Notes: generated from the sequence alone by a model not told the origin. Positions 1 through 9,656 are shown, counted from the stretch's first letter. The stretch is 64,000 nucleotides of DNA from Burkholderiales bacterium (GCA_003241965.1 QBMB01000001.1:86498-150497); one strand, 5' to 3'. Program-made: numbers and translations.

Positions 1-38
1 AAGGAGCCAAAACGCCCCACCACACAGGAGAACACCCC

Positions 39-1205
39 ATGGATTTCGCACTGACCCAAGAACAACGGATGATCTACGAGTACGGCGACCGTATCTCGAA
101 GCAGTTCGACCACAATTACTGGCGCGGCTACGCCGACAAGAACGAGCGCCCCACCGAGCTGTACCAGCAGATCACCAACGACGGTTTTCTCGGCATCATG
201 GTGCCCGAGGCCTATGGCGGTGCCGGCCAGGGCATGACCGAGATGCTGCTGTTCATGGAGGGACTGGCCAACAACGGCATTCCGCTGCTGAACCTGGTGG
301 TCGGCCCGACCATGACCATGGGTCTGCTGGCCAAGCACGCCAGCGAGGACATGAAGCGCCGCTTTCTGCCGGGCGGCTGCTCCGGCGACATCAAGTTCTG
401 CTTCGCCATCACCGAACCGAACGCCGGCTCCAACTCGATCGAGATCACCAGCATCGCCAAGTCCGATGGCCAGGGCGGCTTCAAGCTCAACGGCCAGAAG
501 GTCTACATCACCGACGCCAACTGCGCCGACTACGCCATGGTCGTGACCCGCACCACAGCGCGCGCTGACGTGAAGAAAAAGACCGACGGCTTCACCATCT
601 TCATGGTCGACATGAAAAAAAAAGGCATCAGCAAGACACTGATTCCGATTGCCTTCCCGGTGCCAGAAACGCAGTGGCAGCTGTTCTTTGACAACGTGGA
701 GCTCACCGAGGCCGATGTGCTGGGCGAAGTCGGCAAAGGCTTCAACATCCTGTTCGACACGCTCAACCCCGAGCGCATCATCCTGTCGGGCTTGTGTACC
801 GGCGTCGGACGCTTTGCCTTGAAGAAGGCCGTGGCCTATGCCAACGACCGCAAGGTGTTCAACAACACCCCCATCGGCGCCTACCAGGGCGTGCAGCACC
901 CGCTGGCGATTGCCCGCTGCGAGATCGAGATGGCCTCACTGATGGCGCTAAAGGCCGCCTGGGCCTTCGACCAGGGCCTGCCTGCCGGGGAGTTTTCCAA
1001 CATCGCCAAGTACGCGGGTGCCGAAGCCGGCATCCACGCCGTTGACGCGGCGATCCAGACCCATGGCGGCAACGGTTTCACCAAGGAATACGGCATTTAC
1101 GACCTGTACGGTCTGGTGCGGTTGCTGCGCACGGCCCCGTTGAACCGCGAGCTGGTGTTGAACTACATCGCGGAGCATGTGATGGGCCTGCCGCGCTCCT
1201 ATTGA
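39..1205 (+). CDS. Acyl-CoA dehydrogenase (CaiA/IVD-type catalytic base)
   Basis: A flavoprotein that would introduce an alpha,beta double bond into an acyl-CoA and pass electrons to ETF. The 388-residue protein has the full ACAD fold: the FAD/substrate motif TEPNAGSN at residues 125-132, a middle beta domain and a C-terminal helical domain with THGGNGF near 344. The usual MCAD-type catalytic Glu near the C-terminus is absent. Glu245 in NPER sits at the isovaleryl-CoA dehydrogenase base position instead. The start follows an AGGAG at 26-30 with good spacing. It closely resembles the ACAD at 53752 (both end in PRSY) and lies next to a family III CoA-transferase, as that paralogue does. An A9 run occurs near base 615. 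Family certain; substrate unknown. Confidence 0.93.
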   Translation: MDFALTQEQRMIYEYGDRISKQFDHNYWRGYADKNERPTELYQQITNDGFLGIMVPEAYGGAGQGMTEMLLFMEGLANNGIPLLNLVVGPTMTMGLLAKHASEDMKRRFLPGGCSGDIKFCFAITEPNAGSNSIEITSIAKSDGQGGFKLNGQKVYITDANCADYAMVVTRTTARADVKKKTDGFTIFMVDMKKKGISKTLIPIAFPVPETQWQLFFDNVELTEADVLGEVGKGFNILFDTLNPERIILSGLCTGVGRFALKKAVAYANDRKVFNNTPIGAYQGVQHPLAIARCEIEMASLMALKAAWAFDQGLPAGEFSNIAKYAGAEAGIHAVDAAIQTHGGNGFTKEYGIYDLYGLVRLLRTAPLNRELVLNYIAEHVMGLPRSY

Positions 1206-1214
1206 CAGGCCACC

Positions 1215-2432
1215 ATGGGTAACAACGCTCCCCTGCCCGCCTTTGGTGCCCTGGCCGGCCTGAAGGTGATTGACCTCTCACGCGTGCTCGGTGGCCCGTA
1301 CTGCGGACAGATTTTGGCCGACCACGGCGCGCAGGTCATCAAGGTCGAGCCGCCCGCTGGCGACGAGACCCGCGCCTGGGGCCCACCCTTTGCCGACGAC
1401 GGCACGGCGGCCTACTACAACGGCCTGAACCGCAACAAGCGCGACATCGTGATCGACCTGTCCAAGCCCGAAGGGCGCGAGATTGTGCTCAAGTTGCTGG
1501 CAGACGCTGACGTGCTGATCGAGAACTTCAAGATCGGCACGCTGGAGCGCTGGGGCATCGGCTATGAACAGACGCTGCGCGAGCGCTTCCCGCGCCTGAT
1601 CCACTGCCGGGTCAGCGGCTTCGGCGCCGATGGGCCGCTCGGCGGCGCGCCTGGCTACGACGCGGTGGCACAGGCACTGGGCGGCCTGATGAGCGTCAAC
1701 GGCACGCCGGACACCGGCCCGCTGCGGGTCGGTGTCCCGGTGGTCGACATCACCACCGGCCTGTCGGCCGTGATAGGCGTGCTACTGGCGGTGATCGAGC
1801 GGCAGCGCTCCGGGCGCGGGCAGTTCGTCGAGGCCACGCTGTACGACACCGCCGTGTCGCTGCTGCATCCGCAAAGTGCAAACTGGTTGCAGTCGGGCCA
1901 GACACCCAGGCTCAGCGGCAATGCGCACTCCAACATCGTGCCCTACGACAAGTTTCCGACCCGGACCTGCGAGGTCTTCCTGGGCATCGGCAACAACGGG
2001 CAGTGGAAAAAACTGTGCGAGTTCCTCGGCCATCCCGACATGGCCAGCGAGCCGCGCTTTGCCACCAACGCCGAGCGTTTTCGCCATCGCGACGAACTGC
2101 GCGCCTTGCTAGAGGCGCAGTTGCAAGAGGTGGATGGCGAACAGCTGTGCCGTGACCTACTGGCCGCCGGTATTCCGGCCGGCGCCGTCAGGGCCATTCC
2201 GCAGGTATTGACGGACCCCCACACCCTGCATCGGGACATGGTGGTGCAGGTCGAGGGTGTGCCTGGCATCGGCATCCCGGTCAAGCTGTCACGCACACCG
2301 GGGCGCGCCCACAGCGCGCCGCCGCGCTTCGGCCAACACACACGTGAGCTGCTGACGGAGCACGGCTACGGCGCCGCCACCATTGATGCCCTGATCGCAC
2401 GGGGAAGCATCGTAGAACACGTTGCGACATGA
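1215..2432 (+). CDS. Family III (CaiB/BaiF) CoA-transferase
   Basis: Predicted to move CoA between carboxylic acids, activating a substrate without ATP or recycling CoA from a product. The 405-residue protein begins with the family's GLKVIDLSRVLGGPYC region and carries the expected catalytic Asp at about residue 178 (VVDITTG), which forms the aspartyl-CoA intermediate in this family. It starts 9 bases after the ACAD upstream and is probably co-transcribed with it. No racemase-type His-Asp pair is visible, so transferase is preferred over alpha-methylacyl-CoA racemase. It pairs with an ACAD in the same way as the 52536/53752 genes, in the opposite order. Substrate unknown. Confidence 0.9.
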   Translation: MGNNAPLPAFGALAGLKVIDLSRVLGGPYCGQILADHGAQVIKVEPPAGDETRAWGPPFADDGTAAYYNGLNRNKRDIVIDLSKPEGREIVLKLLADADVLIENFKIGTLERWGIGYEQTLRERFPRLIHCRVSGFGADGPLGGAPGYDAVAQALGGLMSVNGTPDTGPLRVGVPVVDITTGLSAVIGVLLAVIERQRSGRGQFVEATLYDTAVSLLHPQSANWLQSGQTPRLSGNAHSNIVPYDKFPTRTCEVFLGIGNNGQWKKLCEFLGHPDMASEPRFATNAERFRHRDELRALLEAQLQEVDGEQLCRDLLAAGIPAGAVRAIPQVLTDPHTLHRDMVVQVEGVPGIGIPVKLSRTPGRAHSAPPRFGQHTRELLTEHGYGAATIDALIARGSIVEHVAT

Positions 2433-2467
2433 ACTCTGCCTGCCAGAGACTAGGGGAAACCCCATAT

Positions 2468-2485
2468 ACCTAACTAATGTTAGGT
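2468..2485. promoter_or_regulatory. Operator A: perfect inverted repeat (CTAAC-TAAT-GTTAG core)
   Basis: Seven-base arms ACCTAAC and GTTAGGT flank a 4-base spacer, a perfect dyad in the 188-bp gap before the module 1 operon. Its core CTAAC-TANN-GTTAG recurs at 11092-11105 and 16852-16865, each time upstream of an operon. Size and symmetry fit a TetR-family dimer site, and the TetR gene at 12904 is the obvious candidate. The site lies about 135 bp upstream of the LivG start. The rest of the gap shows no gene. Confidence 0.7.
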
Positions 2486-2620
2486 GAGAAAATGAAAGCC
2501 TTTATGCAGAACAGAAAATCGGATCGGCAAGCTGCGCACAGGCAGGTGGTCGACCGTGCTATGTCATAGGCACCCTCAGTGATAAACACCATCAGTACCA
2601 AAGAGCAGCGGCCAACTCCG

Positions 2621-3418
2621 ATGAAAGCCAGCAACGCGGCGGCAGTGCCCGCCCTCGAATGCCGAGGGCTGGAGCGGCGATTCGGCGGCCTCGTCGCGTT
2701 GAAGGATGCCAATTTGCGCATTGAGCGTGGGGAGATCTTCGGCTTGGTCGGCCCCAACGGCAGCGGCAAGACGACCATGACCAACGCCATCACCGGCTTC
2801 TTTCCACCCCAGGTCGGCAGCATATGGCTCAATGGCCGCGACATCACCGGCATGGCGCCGCACAAGGTCGCAGCTCTGGGCGTCGCGCGCACGTTCCAGA
2901 ACCTGGCGCTCTTCAACGGCATGAGCGTGCTTGACAACATCCTGCTGGGGCGTCACATCCACATGAAGCCCGGCGTGGCAAAAACCGCCCTCTACTGGTG
3001 GCTGGGTCGCAAGGATGAGATGGCGAGCCGGCTCAAGGTCGAAGAGATTATCGATTTCCTGCAGCTGCAGAGCGTGCGCGACGAGCTGGTGGACAGCATT
3101 CCGATCGGGCTGAAAAAGCGCGTCGAACTGGCACGCGCGTTGGTGGCCGAACCCAGCTTTCTGGTTCTTGACGAACCGATGGCTGGCATGAACCAGGAGG
3201 AAAAGGAATACATGGCCCGTTTTATCCTCGATGCGCGTGCCGAGCGCAATGTCACTGTGCTGCTGATCGAGCACCACATGGATGTGATCACCGGTATCTG
3301 CGACCGCATGATGGTGCTCAGCTATGGTGAAACCATCGGAACCGGTATTCCTGCCGACGTGATGAAGGATGAACGTGTGATCAAGGCCTACCTGGGGGGT
3401 GCGCATGCAAAGCACTGA
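2621..3418 (+). CDS. LivG-type ABC transporter ATP-binding protein (module 1)
   Basis: One of two ATPases of a branched-chain amino acid-type (HAAT family) importer; drives uptake through the LivH/LivM pair encoded downstream. Walker A GPNGSGKTT, Walker B FLVLDEPMAGM and the switch His in LLIEHHMD are all visible. LivG character is shown by GVARTFQNLALF and the C-terminal VIKAYLGG. The ATG at 2621 is chosen over a GTG at 2579 because the family fold begins just after it; neither has a strong ribosome site. The 3' end overlaps the acyl-CoA ligase start by 14 bases, implying translational coupling. It is the first gene after operator A. The substrate is probably a carboxylic acid rather than an amino acid, judged from the embedded ligase. 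Confidence 0.9.
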   Translation: MKASNAAAVPALECRGLERRFGGLVALKDANLRIERGEIFGLVGPNGSGKTTMTNAITGFFPPQVGSIWLNGRDITGMAPHKVAALGVARTFQNLALFNGMSVLDNILLGRHIHMKPGVAKTALYWWLGRKDEMASRLKVEEIIDFLQLQSVRDELVDSIPIGLKKRVELARALVAEPSFLVLDEPMAGMNQEEKEYMARFILDARAERNVTVLLIEHHMDVITGICDRMMVLSYGETIGTGIPADVMKDERVIKAYLGGAHAKH

Positions 3419-5348
3419 AACCGATGCTGCCAAGGGCAGCAACACCACATGGGATATGGGCACCGACACCACCCTCATCCACATTCTGGCTCGCAACGCC
3501 GAGTTACTGGGCAATCGCGTGGCCATGCGCGAAAAGCACCTGGGAATATGGCAGGAGACCACCTGGTCGCAGATGCTGGACACCACGCTCGCCTACGCGG
3601 CCGGCATGGAAAGCCTGGGTTTTAGCGCAGAGGATGCCTTGCTGGTCCTGGGCGACAACCGACCCCGGCTCTACATGGGCATGCTCGCGGCCGGCGTGCT
3701 GGGCGGCTACGCGATGCCCGTCTACTCTACTGCAACACCCGACGAAATCCGTCACTTCATGCATGAGACGCATGTCCGCTTTGTCCTGGCCGAAGACCAG
3801 GAGCAAGTCGACAAGGTGCTTGATCTGGGCGATCAGGGTGCAACGATCAAGAACATCATTTACGACGAGCCACGCGGCTTGACCAACTATTCGAATCCCG
3901 GACTGATTTCGTGGGAAAAGTTGCAGGCCATCGGTGCAGATCGCTTGCGTGCCGAGCCGAAACTGCGAAATGCCTTGATCGAACGGGCGCTGCCCGACGG
4001 ACCGGCGGTGTTCGTGCACTCGTCGGGGACCACGGGCAAGCCGAAGGGCGTGGTACTGAGCCACCGCAATTTCCTCGCGGGGGTGCGTAACGCCCATCGC
4101 GGGGGCGCCTTCACATTTGGCGAGACCATCCTCGCCTATCTGCCCATGGCTTGGGTGGGCGACTTTGCCATCACGGTCGGCGCCGGTGTTGCGCTGCACT
4201 TCACCATCAATATCCCCGAACGCCAGGAAACGGTGCTGCACGACCTGCGCGAGGTGGCTCCCACTTTCTATCTGGCCGCACCCCGCAGCTGGGACAACAT
4301 GCTGACCACCATCCAGGTTCGCATGGAGGATTCGACGCCGCTCAAGAAATGGCTCTACGATGTTTTCATGAACTCGGCGCTGGCGTCCGAACGACGCAAG
4401 CTCGAGGGAAAACAGCCCAGCCTGACAGAGCGTCTGATGCGGCAACTGGGAGAGTGGTTGATCTTCGGACCGATCAAGGACCAGTTGGGCCTCACCCGCC
4501 TGCGAGGTGCTTTCACCGGCGGCGAGGCCATTGGCGAAGACACTTTTGTTTTTTACCGCGCACTGGGCGTGAAATTGCGACAGTTTTATGGTCAAACTGA
4601 AAGCAGCGCCTTCACTGCCTTGCAGGACACCGAAGAAGTACGCCTGCACACGGTCGGCAAACCGCTGCCCGGTGTGGAAGTCAAGATCGGCGACAACGGA
4701 GAGGTCTTGATTCGCTCCGGGAGCGTGTTTTCCGGTTACTACAAACTTGAAAATGCCACCCGTGAAGCACTTGAGGACGGCTGGCTGTACACGGGCGATG
4801 CAGGTTATATCGAGCCTGATGGACACATGGTGGTGCTCGGACGGTTGTCGGAGGTGGTGTATACCTCCAAAGGCGAACGCTACATTCCGAACTACATTGA
4901 GAACCGCCTCAAATTCAGTCCGTACATCAAGGATGTGGCCGTGCTCGGGAGCGGCCGCGACACGCTGGCGGCCATCATCTGCATCGACATGGAGCCGGTG
5001 GGCCATTGGGCTGAGGTACGGGGCATTTCCTACATGTCCTATGCCGACCTGTCGCAAAAACCCGAGGTGATCGAACTGGTCACGGCAGCGGTCAAGCGCG
5101 TCAACAGCATCCTGCCAGACGGGTTGAAACTGCATCACTTCGTGTCCTTACACAAGGAGTTCGACCCCGACGACGGAGAGGTCACGCGAACCCGCAAGCT
5201 GCGCCGCAACGTGGTCGAGGAGCGTTATGCGCCCATCATTGATGCGATCTACGGCGGCCAGCAGACGGTCACGATGAAGGCGCAGATCACGTATGAATCC
5301 GGTGAAGTCGGCACCATCGAGCGCCAACTCTCGGTGCAGGAGATTTAA
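3405..5348 (+). CDS. Long-chain-type acyl-CoA ligase (AMP-forming), module 1
   Basis: ATP-dependent activation of a carboxylic acid to its CoA thioester. The 647-residue protein has the AMP-binding signature SSGTTGKPKG, the YGQTE motif, GWLYTGD and a C-terminal catalytic Lys region RTRKLRRN. Length and motif order fit the long-chain acyl-CoA synthetase subgroup rather than acetyl-CoA synthetases. ATG 3405 is chosen over GTG 3399 because a GGGGGG stretch precedes it. It sits between livG-like and livH-like genes with an overlap on the left and a 3-base gap on the right, an order repeated in all three import modules here. This suggests import coupled to CoA trapping. Exact acid unknown. Confidence 0.92.
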   Translation: MQSTETDAAKGSNTTWDMGTDTTLIHILARNAELLGNRVAMREKHLGIWQETTWSQMLDTTLAYAAGMESLGFSAEDALLVLGDNRPRLYMGMLAAGVLGGYAMPVYSTATPDEIRHFMHETHVRFVLAEDQEQVDKVLDLGDQGATIKNIIYDEPRGLTNYSNPGLISWEKLQAIGADRLRAEPKLRNALIERALPDGPAVFVHSSGTTGKPKGVVLSHRNFLAGVRNAHRGGAFTFGETILAYLPMAWVGDFAITVGAGVALHFTINIPERQETVLHDLREVAPTFYLAAPRSWDNMLTTIQVRMEDSTPLKKWLYDVFMNSALASERRKLEGKQPSLTERLMRQLGEWLIFGPIKDQLGLTRLRGAFTGGEAIGEDTFVFYRALGVKLRQFYGQTESSAFTALQDTEEVRLHTVGKPLPGVEVKIGDNGEVLIRSGSVFSGYYKLENATREALEDGWLYTGDAGYIEPDGHMVVLGRLSEVVYTSKGERYIPNYIENRLKFSPYIKDVAVLGSGRDTLAAIICIDMEPVGHWAEVRGISYMSYADLSQKPEVIELVTAAVKRVNSILPDGLKLHHFVSLHKEFDPDDGEVTRTRKLRRNVVEERYAPIIDAIYGGQQTVTMKAQITYESGEVGTIERQLSVQEI

Positions 5349-5351
5349 ATT

Positions 5352-6239
5352 ATGGATTTTTCACTGTTTGCCGAATTGGCCATCAATGGCGCGCTGTCGG
5401 GGCTCATGTATTCACTGGTCGCCATGGGCATCGTGATCATCTACAAGTCATCCTCGGTGCCTAACCTGGCGCAAGGTGCGATGACCATGCTGGGTGCCTA
5501 TGTCGTGCTGGCCATCGCCAATGGATTGGGCGTGTCGATGTGGGTCGCCATCCCGCTGGCCATGGGAACGATGTTCTTTGTCGGAATGGGCATCGAGCGG
5601 GTGGCGTTGCGCCGGCTGGCGGGCCGCCCCATCATCATGATCCTGATGATGACACTGGGGCTGGACATCTTTATACGCGCGACAACAATGGCCATCTGGG
5701 GCGGCTCTGGCCTTCCGCTGTCCATTGGCATCAGCGACGACCCGCTGTTTCTGGGGCCGGTGCTGCTCAGTCGGGCTTATGTGGTCGGCGCCGTGGTGGC
5801 CATCGCGCTGTTTTTGGTCTTGATGTTCTTCTTTCGCACGCGCAGGGGCATTGTTCTGCGCGCCATCTCCGACGATTACATCGCATCGTGGTCGATCGGT
5901 ATTTCGGTTGAACGCGGGGTGGCGTTTTCCTGGGCCATGTCCTCGGTTCTGGCCACCACGGCCGGCGTGTTGTGGGGCTCGGTTCAAGGGGTCAGCCAGG
6001 CGCTGGCGCTGCTTTTGCTCAAGGGCTTGACCGTCGCCGTTTTGGGCGGTCTTGACAGCATCGGCGGCGCCATTCTGGCCGGCTTGCTGCTGGGCCTTCT
6101 TGAAGGCGTTGCATCTGGCTATCTCGACCCCTTGGTTGGCGGTGGTAGCCGCGACCTGGTGGTTGCCACAATACTGATTCTGACCATCCTGATTCGGCCG
6201 CATGGCCTGTTCGGGCGCCACGACATTGAAAGGATCTGA
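5352..6239 (+). CDS. LivH-type ABC transporter permease (module 1)
   Basis: Inner-membrane permease of the HAAT family, 295 residues and almost wholly hydrophobic with about eight membrane-spanning stretches. Family marks include the N-terminal NGALSGLMYSLVAMG segment, the VPNLAQGAM region, and the C-terminal LGGLDSIGGAILAG loop that contacts the ATPase in this family, followed by RPHGLFG. It would pair with the LivM-type permease starting 5 bases after its stop. It starts 3 bases after the ligase stop, so all module 1 genes look like one transcription unit. Confidence 0.92.
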   Translation: MDFSLFAELAINGALSGLMYSLVAMGIVIIYKSSSVPNLAQGAMTMLGAYVVLAIANGLGVSMWVAIPLAMGTMFFVGMGIERVALRRLAGRPIIMILMMTLGLDIFIRATTMAIWGGSGLPLSIGISDDPLFLGPVLLSRAYVVGAVVAIALFLVLMFFFRTRRGIVLRAISDDYIASWSIGISVERGVAFSWAMSSVLATTAGVLWGSVQGVSQALALLLLKGLTVAVLGGLDSIGGAILAGLLLGLLEGVASGYLDPLVGGGSRDLVVATILILTILIRPHGLFGRHDIERI

Positions 6240-6244
6240 AGGTC

Positions 6245-7318
6245 ATGCTATTTCGTCAATCAGGAATTTTCCATACCAATTACGCCAACGCGCGCTCGCT
6301 TTTTCCGCTCCCCGCGGATCGCTGGATGATCGGCTTGTTGCTGGCCTTTGCGTTAACTGCGCCATTCACCATGAGCACGCTCGTCCTCAGCACCCAGTTG
6401 TTACCGTGGCTGGTGTGGACTGCGGCCGTGCTCGGCTTGAACCTGATCCTGGGCTGGACCGGACAGTTCCACTTCGGCTATGCCGCCATCATGGGCATCG
6501 GCGCCTACACGGCGGTGCACGGCGTACGCAACGGCATTCCCTGGGAGATCGCGATGGTGCTCGGCGGCGTGATGGCCGCTGTGATCGGCATCGTTTTCGC
6601 TTTCGCGGCGCTGCGCGTGAAAGGCCTGTATCTGGCGCTCAGCACGCTGGCCCTGCAGTTCGTGATGGACTGGGTGATCTCCCACGTGCCGGCCATCAGC
6701 GGCGGCACCCAGGCCACACTGCAGGCACCTGACATCAGCCTGCTCGGCCAGGCCATCACCTCGGATACCGGACTCTATTACGTGGCGCTGGGCTGGTGCC
6801 TGATCGTCACCGTGTTCATGCTCAACTTGCGCCGCACCGGGCTTGGCCGCGCGCTCATTGCGGTGCGTGAAAAGGACTTCGCTGCGGCGGTCATTGGCGT
6901 GCACAGCCTGTATTACAAGCTGGTGGCGTTCGCCACCTCGTCCTTCATTGGCGGCATCAGCGGCGCCATCCTGATCTTCACCTTCTACCGAGCAGCCACA
7001 CCGGAGCAATTTGCCGTCAATGTCTCCATCGAGTTGCTGGCCATGGTGATCGTCGGCGGACTGGGCAGCATCATCGGCAGCTATTTTGGGGCCGCCTTCA
7101 TTCTGTTGATGCCCGGCCTGATGAACAGTCTGATCGGCTGGCTGGCGCAGCTCCTGGGCATCTCGCTCGGGATCGAAACGCTGGCCCACATTCCACATGC
7201 GGTTTATGGCGCACTGATCATTATTTTCCTGCTGGTTGAGCCTATGGGGCTGGGCAAGATGTACACCAATCTGCGCAACTACCTGCTGGTCTGGCCCTTC
7301 GGCTACGCCCGAAAGTAA
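6245..7318 (+). CDS. LivM-type ABC transporter permease (module 1)
   Basis: Second permease of the importer, 357 residues, strongly hydrophobic. The GLNLILGWTGQFHFGYAAIM segment and the C-terminal VGGLGSIIGSYFG loop are typical of LivM. Like other LivM proteins it has a longer N-terminal extension than LivH. It lies between LivH and LivF genes with very short gaps. Substrate specificity cannot be read from it. Confidence 0.92.
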   Translation: MLFRQSGIFHTNYANARSLFPLPADRWMIGLLLAFALTAPFTMSTLVLSTQLLPWLVWTAAVLGLNLILGWTGQFHFGYAAIMGIGAYTAVHGVRNGIPWEIAMVLGGVMAAVIGIVFAFAALRVKGLYLALSTLALQFVMDWVISHVPAISGGTQATLQAPDISLLGQAITSDTGLYYVALGWCLIVTVFMLNLRRTGLGRALIAVREKDFAAAVIGVHSLYYKLVAFATSSFIGGISGAILIFTFYRAATPEQFAVNVSIELLAMVIVGGLGSIIGSYFGAAFILLMPGLMNSLIGWLAQLLGISLGIETLAHIPHAVYGALIIIFLLVEPMGLGKMYTNLRNYLLVWPFGYARK

Positions 7319-7328
7319 AAACGACATC

Positions 7329-8180
7329 ATGGCGACTGACAACTTGACTTCCAACCCAACGCTGATGCAAAACCAGACTGCGGAACCTGCATTGATATTG
7401 TCACTGAACAATGTCGAGGTCATCTACGATCATGTATCGCTCGCCATCAAGGGCGTTTCGATCGATGTGCCGCAAGGCGCCATGGTGGCACTGCTGGGCG
7501 CCAACGGCGCTGGCAAAAGCACGACGCTGAAGTCGATCAGCGGCCTGCTGCGCCCTGAGCGCGGCCTGGTAACCCGCGGTGAGGTGCAATTCCTGGGTCA
7601 GAACATCGATGCACTGGCGCCGCAGGAGCGCGTCAAGCTCGGTATCGTGCATGTGCTGGAAGGGCGGCGTGTGTTCGAACACATGACGCCTGACGAAAAC
7701 CTGGTGGCGGCCTCGGCGGTTCGTGGCACCCGCCAAGACATGCTGCGTAACAAGGATATGGTTTACAGCTATTTCCCGCGCTTGCATCAGCGGCGCACCG
7801 CGCAGTCCGGCTACCTGTCAGGCGGCGAGCAGCAGATGCTGGCCATTGGCCGTGCCTTGATGACGCAACCCAAGCTGCTGATGCTTGACGAGCCGAGTCT
7901 TGGTCTCGCGCCTTTTCTGGTGGCCGAGATTTTCGACATTGTTCGGCGCATCAACAAGGAAGAAGGCCTGTCCGTTCTGCTGGTGGAACAAAACGCAATT
8001 GCAGCTTTAGAGGTCGTCTCGCATGGCTATCTGATCGAGAACGGACGCGTGGTGATGCATGACAGCGCAGAAGCCATGAAGAAAAACCCGGACATCCAGG
8101 AGTTCTATCTAGGAGGCACCGAAGGGCGAAGCTTCCATGACATCAAACACTATAGTCGGCGCAAACGCTGGCTCACCTGA
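7329..8180 (+). CDS. LivF-type ABC transporter ATP-binding protein (module 1)
   Basis: Second ATPase of the importer, 283 residues. Walker [10 protein letters not shown], signature [10 protein letters not shown] and Walker B LLMLDEPSLGL are intact, and HVLEGRRVFEHMT is typical of LivF. ATG 7329 is chosen; a longer in-frame extension to 7236 would run back into the livM-like gene and lacks family similarity. The protein ends in a basic aromatic tail, IKHYSRRKRWLT, which recurs almost unchanged in the other two LivF proteins of this window. Two binding-protein genes follow after a 126-bp gap. Confidence 0.92.
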   Translation: MATDNLTSNPTLMQNQTAEPALILSLNNVEVIYDHVSLAIKGVSIDVPQGAMVALLGANGAGKSTTLKSISGLLRPERGLVTRGEVQFLGQNIDALAPQERVKLGIVHVLEGRRVFEHMTPDENLVAASAVRGTRQDMLRNKDMVYSYFPRLHQRRTAQSGYLSGGEQQMLAIGRALMTQPKLLMLDEPSLGLAPFLVAEIFDIVRRINKEEGLSVLLVEQNAIAALEVVSHGYLIENGRVVMHDSAEAMKKNPDIQEFYLGGTEGRSFHDIKHYSRRKRWLT

Positions 8181-8234
8181 AACTAGTTTCTCGTAGCATG
8201 GACACCTCCACATCGCGTCGAGCTCTCGCATTAA

Positions 8235-9656
8235 GTCTTGGGCACGACCGGCATTCCTACTACAGACTGCATTTCACCCCGTGCTAGCTAAACAGGAGAC
8301 ATCACCATGAAAATCAAACTGCTTTCAATTCTTGCTGGCGTGGGGATGGCGATGTCCAACGTCCAGCCCGCGCTGGCCCAAGCCCAGACCGAACCGATTA
8401 AATTTGCGCTATGTTACGACCTGAGCAAGGTTTACGCCTTCGCCGTACCGCAAGTTGCCCAGGCCGCGCGCGACTATGCGCAGATACTCAACCAGAAAGG
8501 CGGCATCGAAGGCCATCCGGTCGAGATTCTGGTTCAAGACCATGGCAACGAACCGCAGCGGGGCATCGAGTGCTATGAAAAGATGAAGCGCGAGGGTGCG
8601 ATCACCTTCGACTTCTTTTCCACGCCGGTCGGGCGCGCGCTGCTGCCGCGCGCAATGCAGGACAACAATGTGATGATTTCATCCTTTACTGGCCGCAGCG
8701 ATGCAGTCGACGGCGATGTGTTCAAGTGGATATTCCCCATCGGGCCCACCTATTGGAGCCAAGCAGCCAATAACATCCAGTACATCAAGTCCAAGTCGAA
8801 CAACAACCTCAAGGGGGTGAAGATCGCATTCTTTTACCTGGACACCGCGTTTGGGTTGGAACCCATCGGCGTGTTGAAGACACTCGCGGCAAAGGAAGGC
8901 TTCGACCTCCAATTGTTCCCGAACCCGCTGCCTGGTAACAATCAGTCAGGGGCGTGGTCCCAGATCCGCCGCTTCAACCCCGATTGGGTCATCAGCTGGA
9001 ATCTGGGCAACATGCACGTTGTTGCCTCGCGCGAAATGAAACGCAACGCCATGCCGATGGACAAGTACATCGCCGTCAATTGGTTCAACGAAGTGGACAT
9101 CGCGAACATTGGCGCCGACGCAGCCAAGGGCATCAAGCGCGGCACTAATGTGGTGGGCGGTCAGGAGCACCCGCTGATCCAGCAGATCCTGAAGGATCTG
9201 TATGACAAGGGAAAGGGCAACGGCGACCGCAAGCATACCAATGACATCTTCTACAACACTGGGCTGGCCACCTACGCTCCTGTTTTCGAAGGCGCGCGTC
9301 TGGCAATCAAGCAGTATGGCTGGCCTCTGACATCCGACAAGATGAAGCGCGGGCTGGAGAGCCTGCGCAACTTCGACGCTAACGGCCTCATCGCCCCTGT
9401 AACTGTGACGGCCAAGGACCATGGCGGCGGCGGCAAGACGCGCATCGACATGTGGGATGGCGCGAAGTGGGTGCCAGAGACTGGCTGGTTCTCCGCATAC
9501 GACGATGTAGTCCAGGAAAGCGCCAAGAAGGAATCGGCGGAGTTCGCCAAGTCGAAGCAGTAGCGATACGCCTCGGTCAGGCCTCGGGCACGACTGTACG
9601 GCGTGCCTTCTACAGACTGCATTTCACCCCGTAATAACTAAACAGGAAACATCATC
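8235..9656 (+). repeat. Tandem duplication unit (leader plus binding-protein gene, about 1.35 kb)
   Basis: The two binding-protein starts are 1350 bases apart, and the leader is repeated with them. GGGCACGAC, TACAGACTGCATTTCACCCC and CTAAACAGGA occur at 8240-8296 and again at 9586-9646, with a 4-base length difference between the first two blocks. The span given is one unit plus the second leader; the second gene copy runs to 10913. The event is old, judged from about 20% protein divergence. Confidence 0.85.
8307..9563 (+). CDS. Periplasmic substrate-binding protein, HAAT type (module 1, copy A)
   Basis: Periplasmic ligand-binding component of the importer (Peripla_BP_6 fold), 418 residues. 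A signal peptide is visible (MKIKLLSILAG, hydrophobic core, then ALAQA cleavage region near residue 25). The mature protein opens with IKFALCYDLSK, the first strand of the type I fold. An AGGAG precedes the ATG. The next gene is a near copy of the same length, about 80% identical by eye, and the leader just upstream is also duplicated. The two copies may bind related acids with different preference. Confidence 0.92.
   Translation: MKIKLLSILAGVGMAMSNVQPALAQAQTEPIKFALCYDLSKVYAFAVPQVAQAARDYAQILNQKGGIEGHPVEILVQDHGNEPQRGIECYEKMKREGAITFDFFSTPVGRALLPRAMQDNNVMISSFTGRSDAVDGDVFKWIFPIGPTYWSQAANNIQYIKSKSNNNLKGVKIAFFYLDTAFGLEPIGVLKTLAAKEGFDLQLFPNPLPGNNQSGAWSQIRRFNPDWVISWNLGNMHVVASREMKRNAMPMDKYIAVNWFNEVDIANIGADAAKGIKRGTNVVGGQEHPLIQQILKDLYDKGKGNGDRKHTNDIFYNTGLATYAPVFEGARLAIKQYGWPLTSDKMKRGLESLRNFDANGLIAPVTVTAKDHGGGGKTRIDMWDGAKWVPETGWFSAYDDVVQESAKKESAEFAKSKQ

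Noticed and set aside
3504..5138. A 544-codon open frame antisense to the module 1 acyl-CoA ligase (and similar long antisense frames, for example 14476-15951 and 19244-20497)
   Set aside because: They mirror strong sense genes with clear motifs. They have no ribosome sites or family resemblance and are expected by chance in high-GC DNA.
8179..8190. GAAACTAGTTTC, a perfect 12-bp palindrome like a PsrA-type fatty acid regulator box
   Set aside because: It occurs once, overlaps the LivF stop codon, and no PsrA-like gene is present. The CTAAC-TANN-GTTAG repeat is far better supported.
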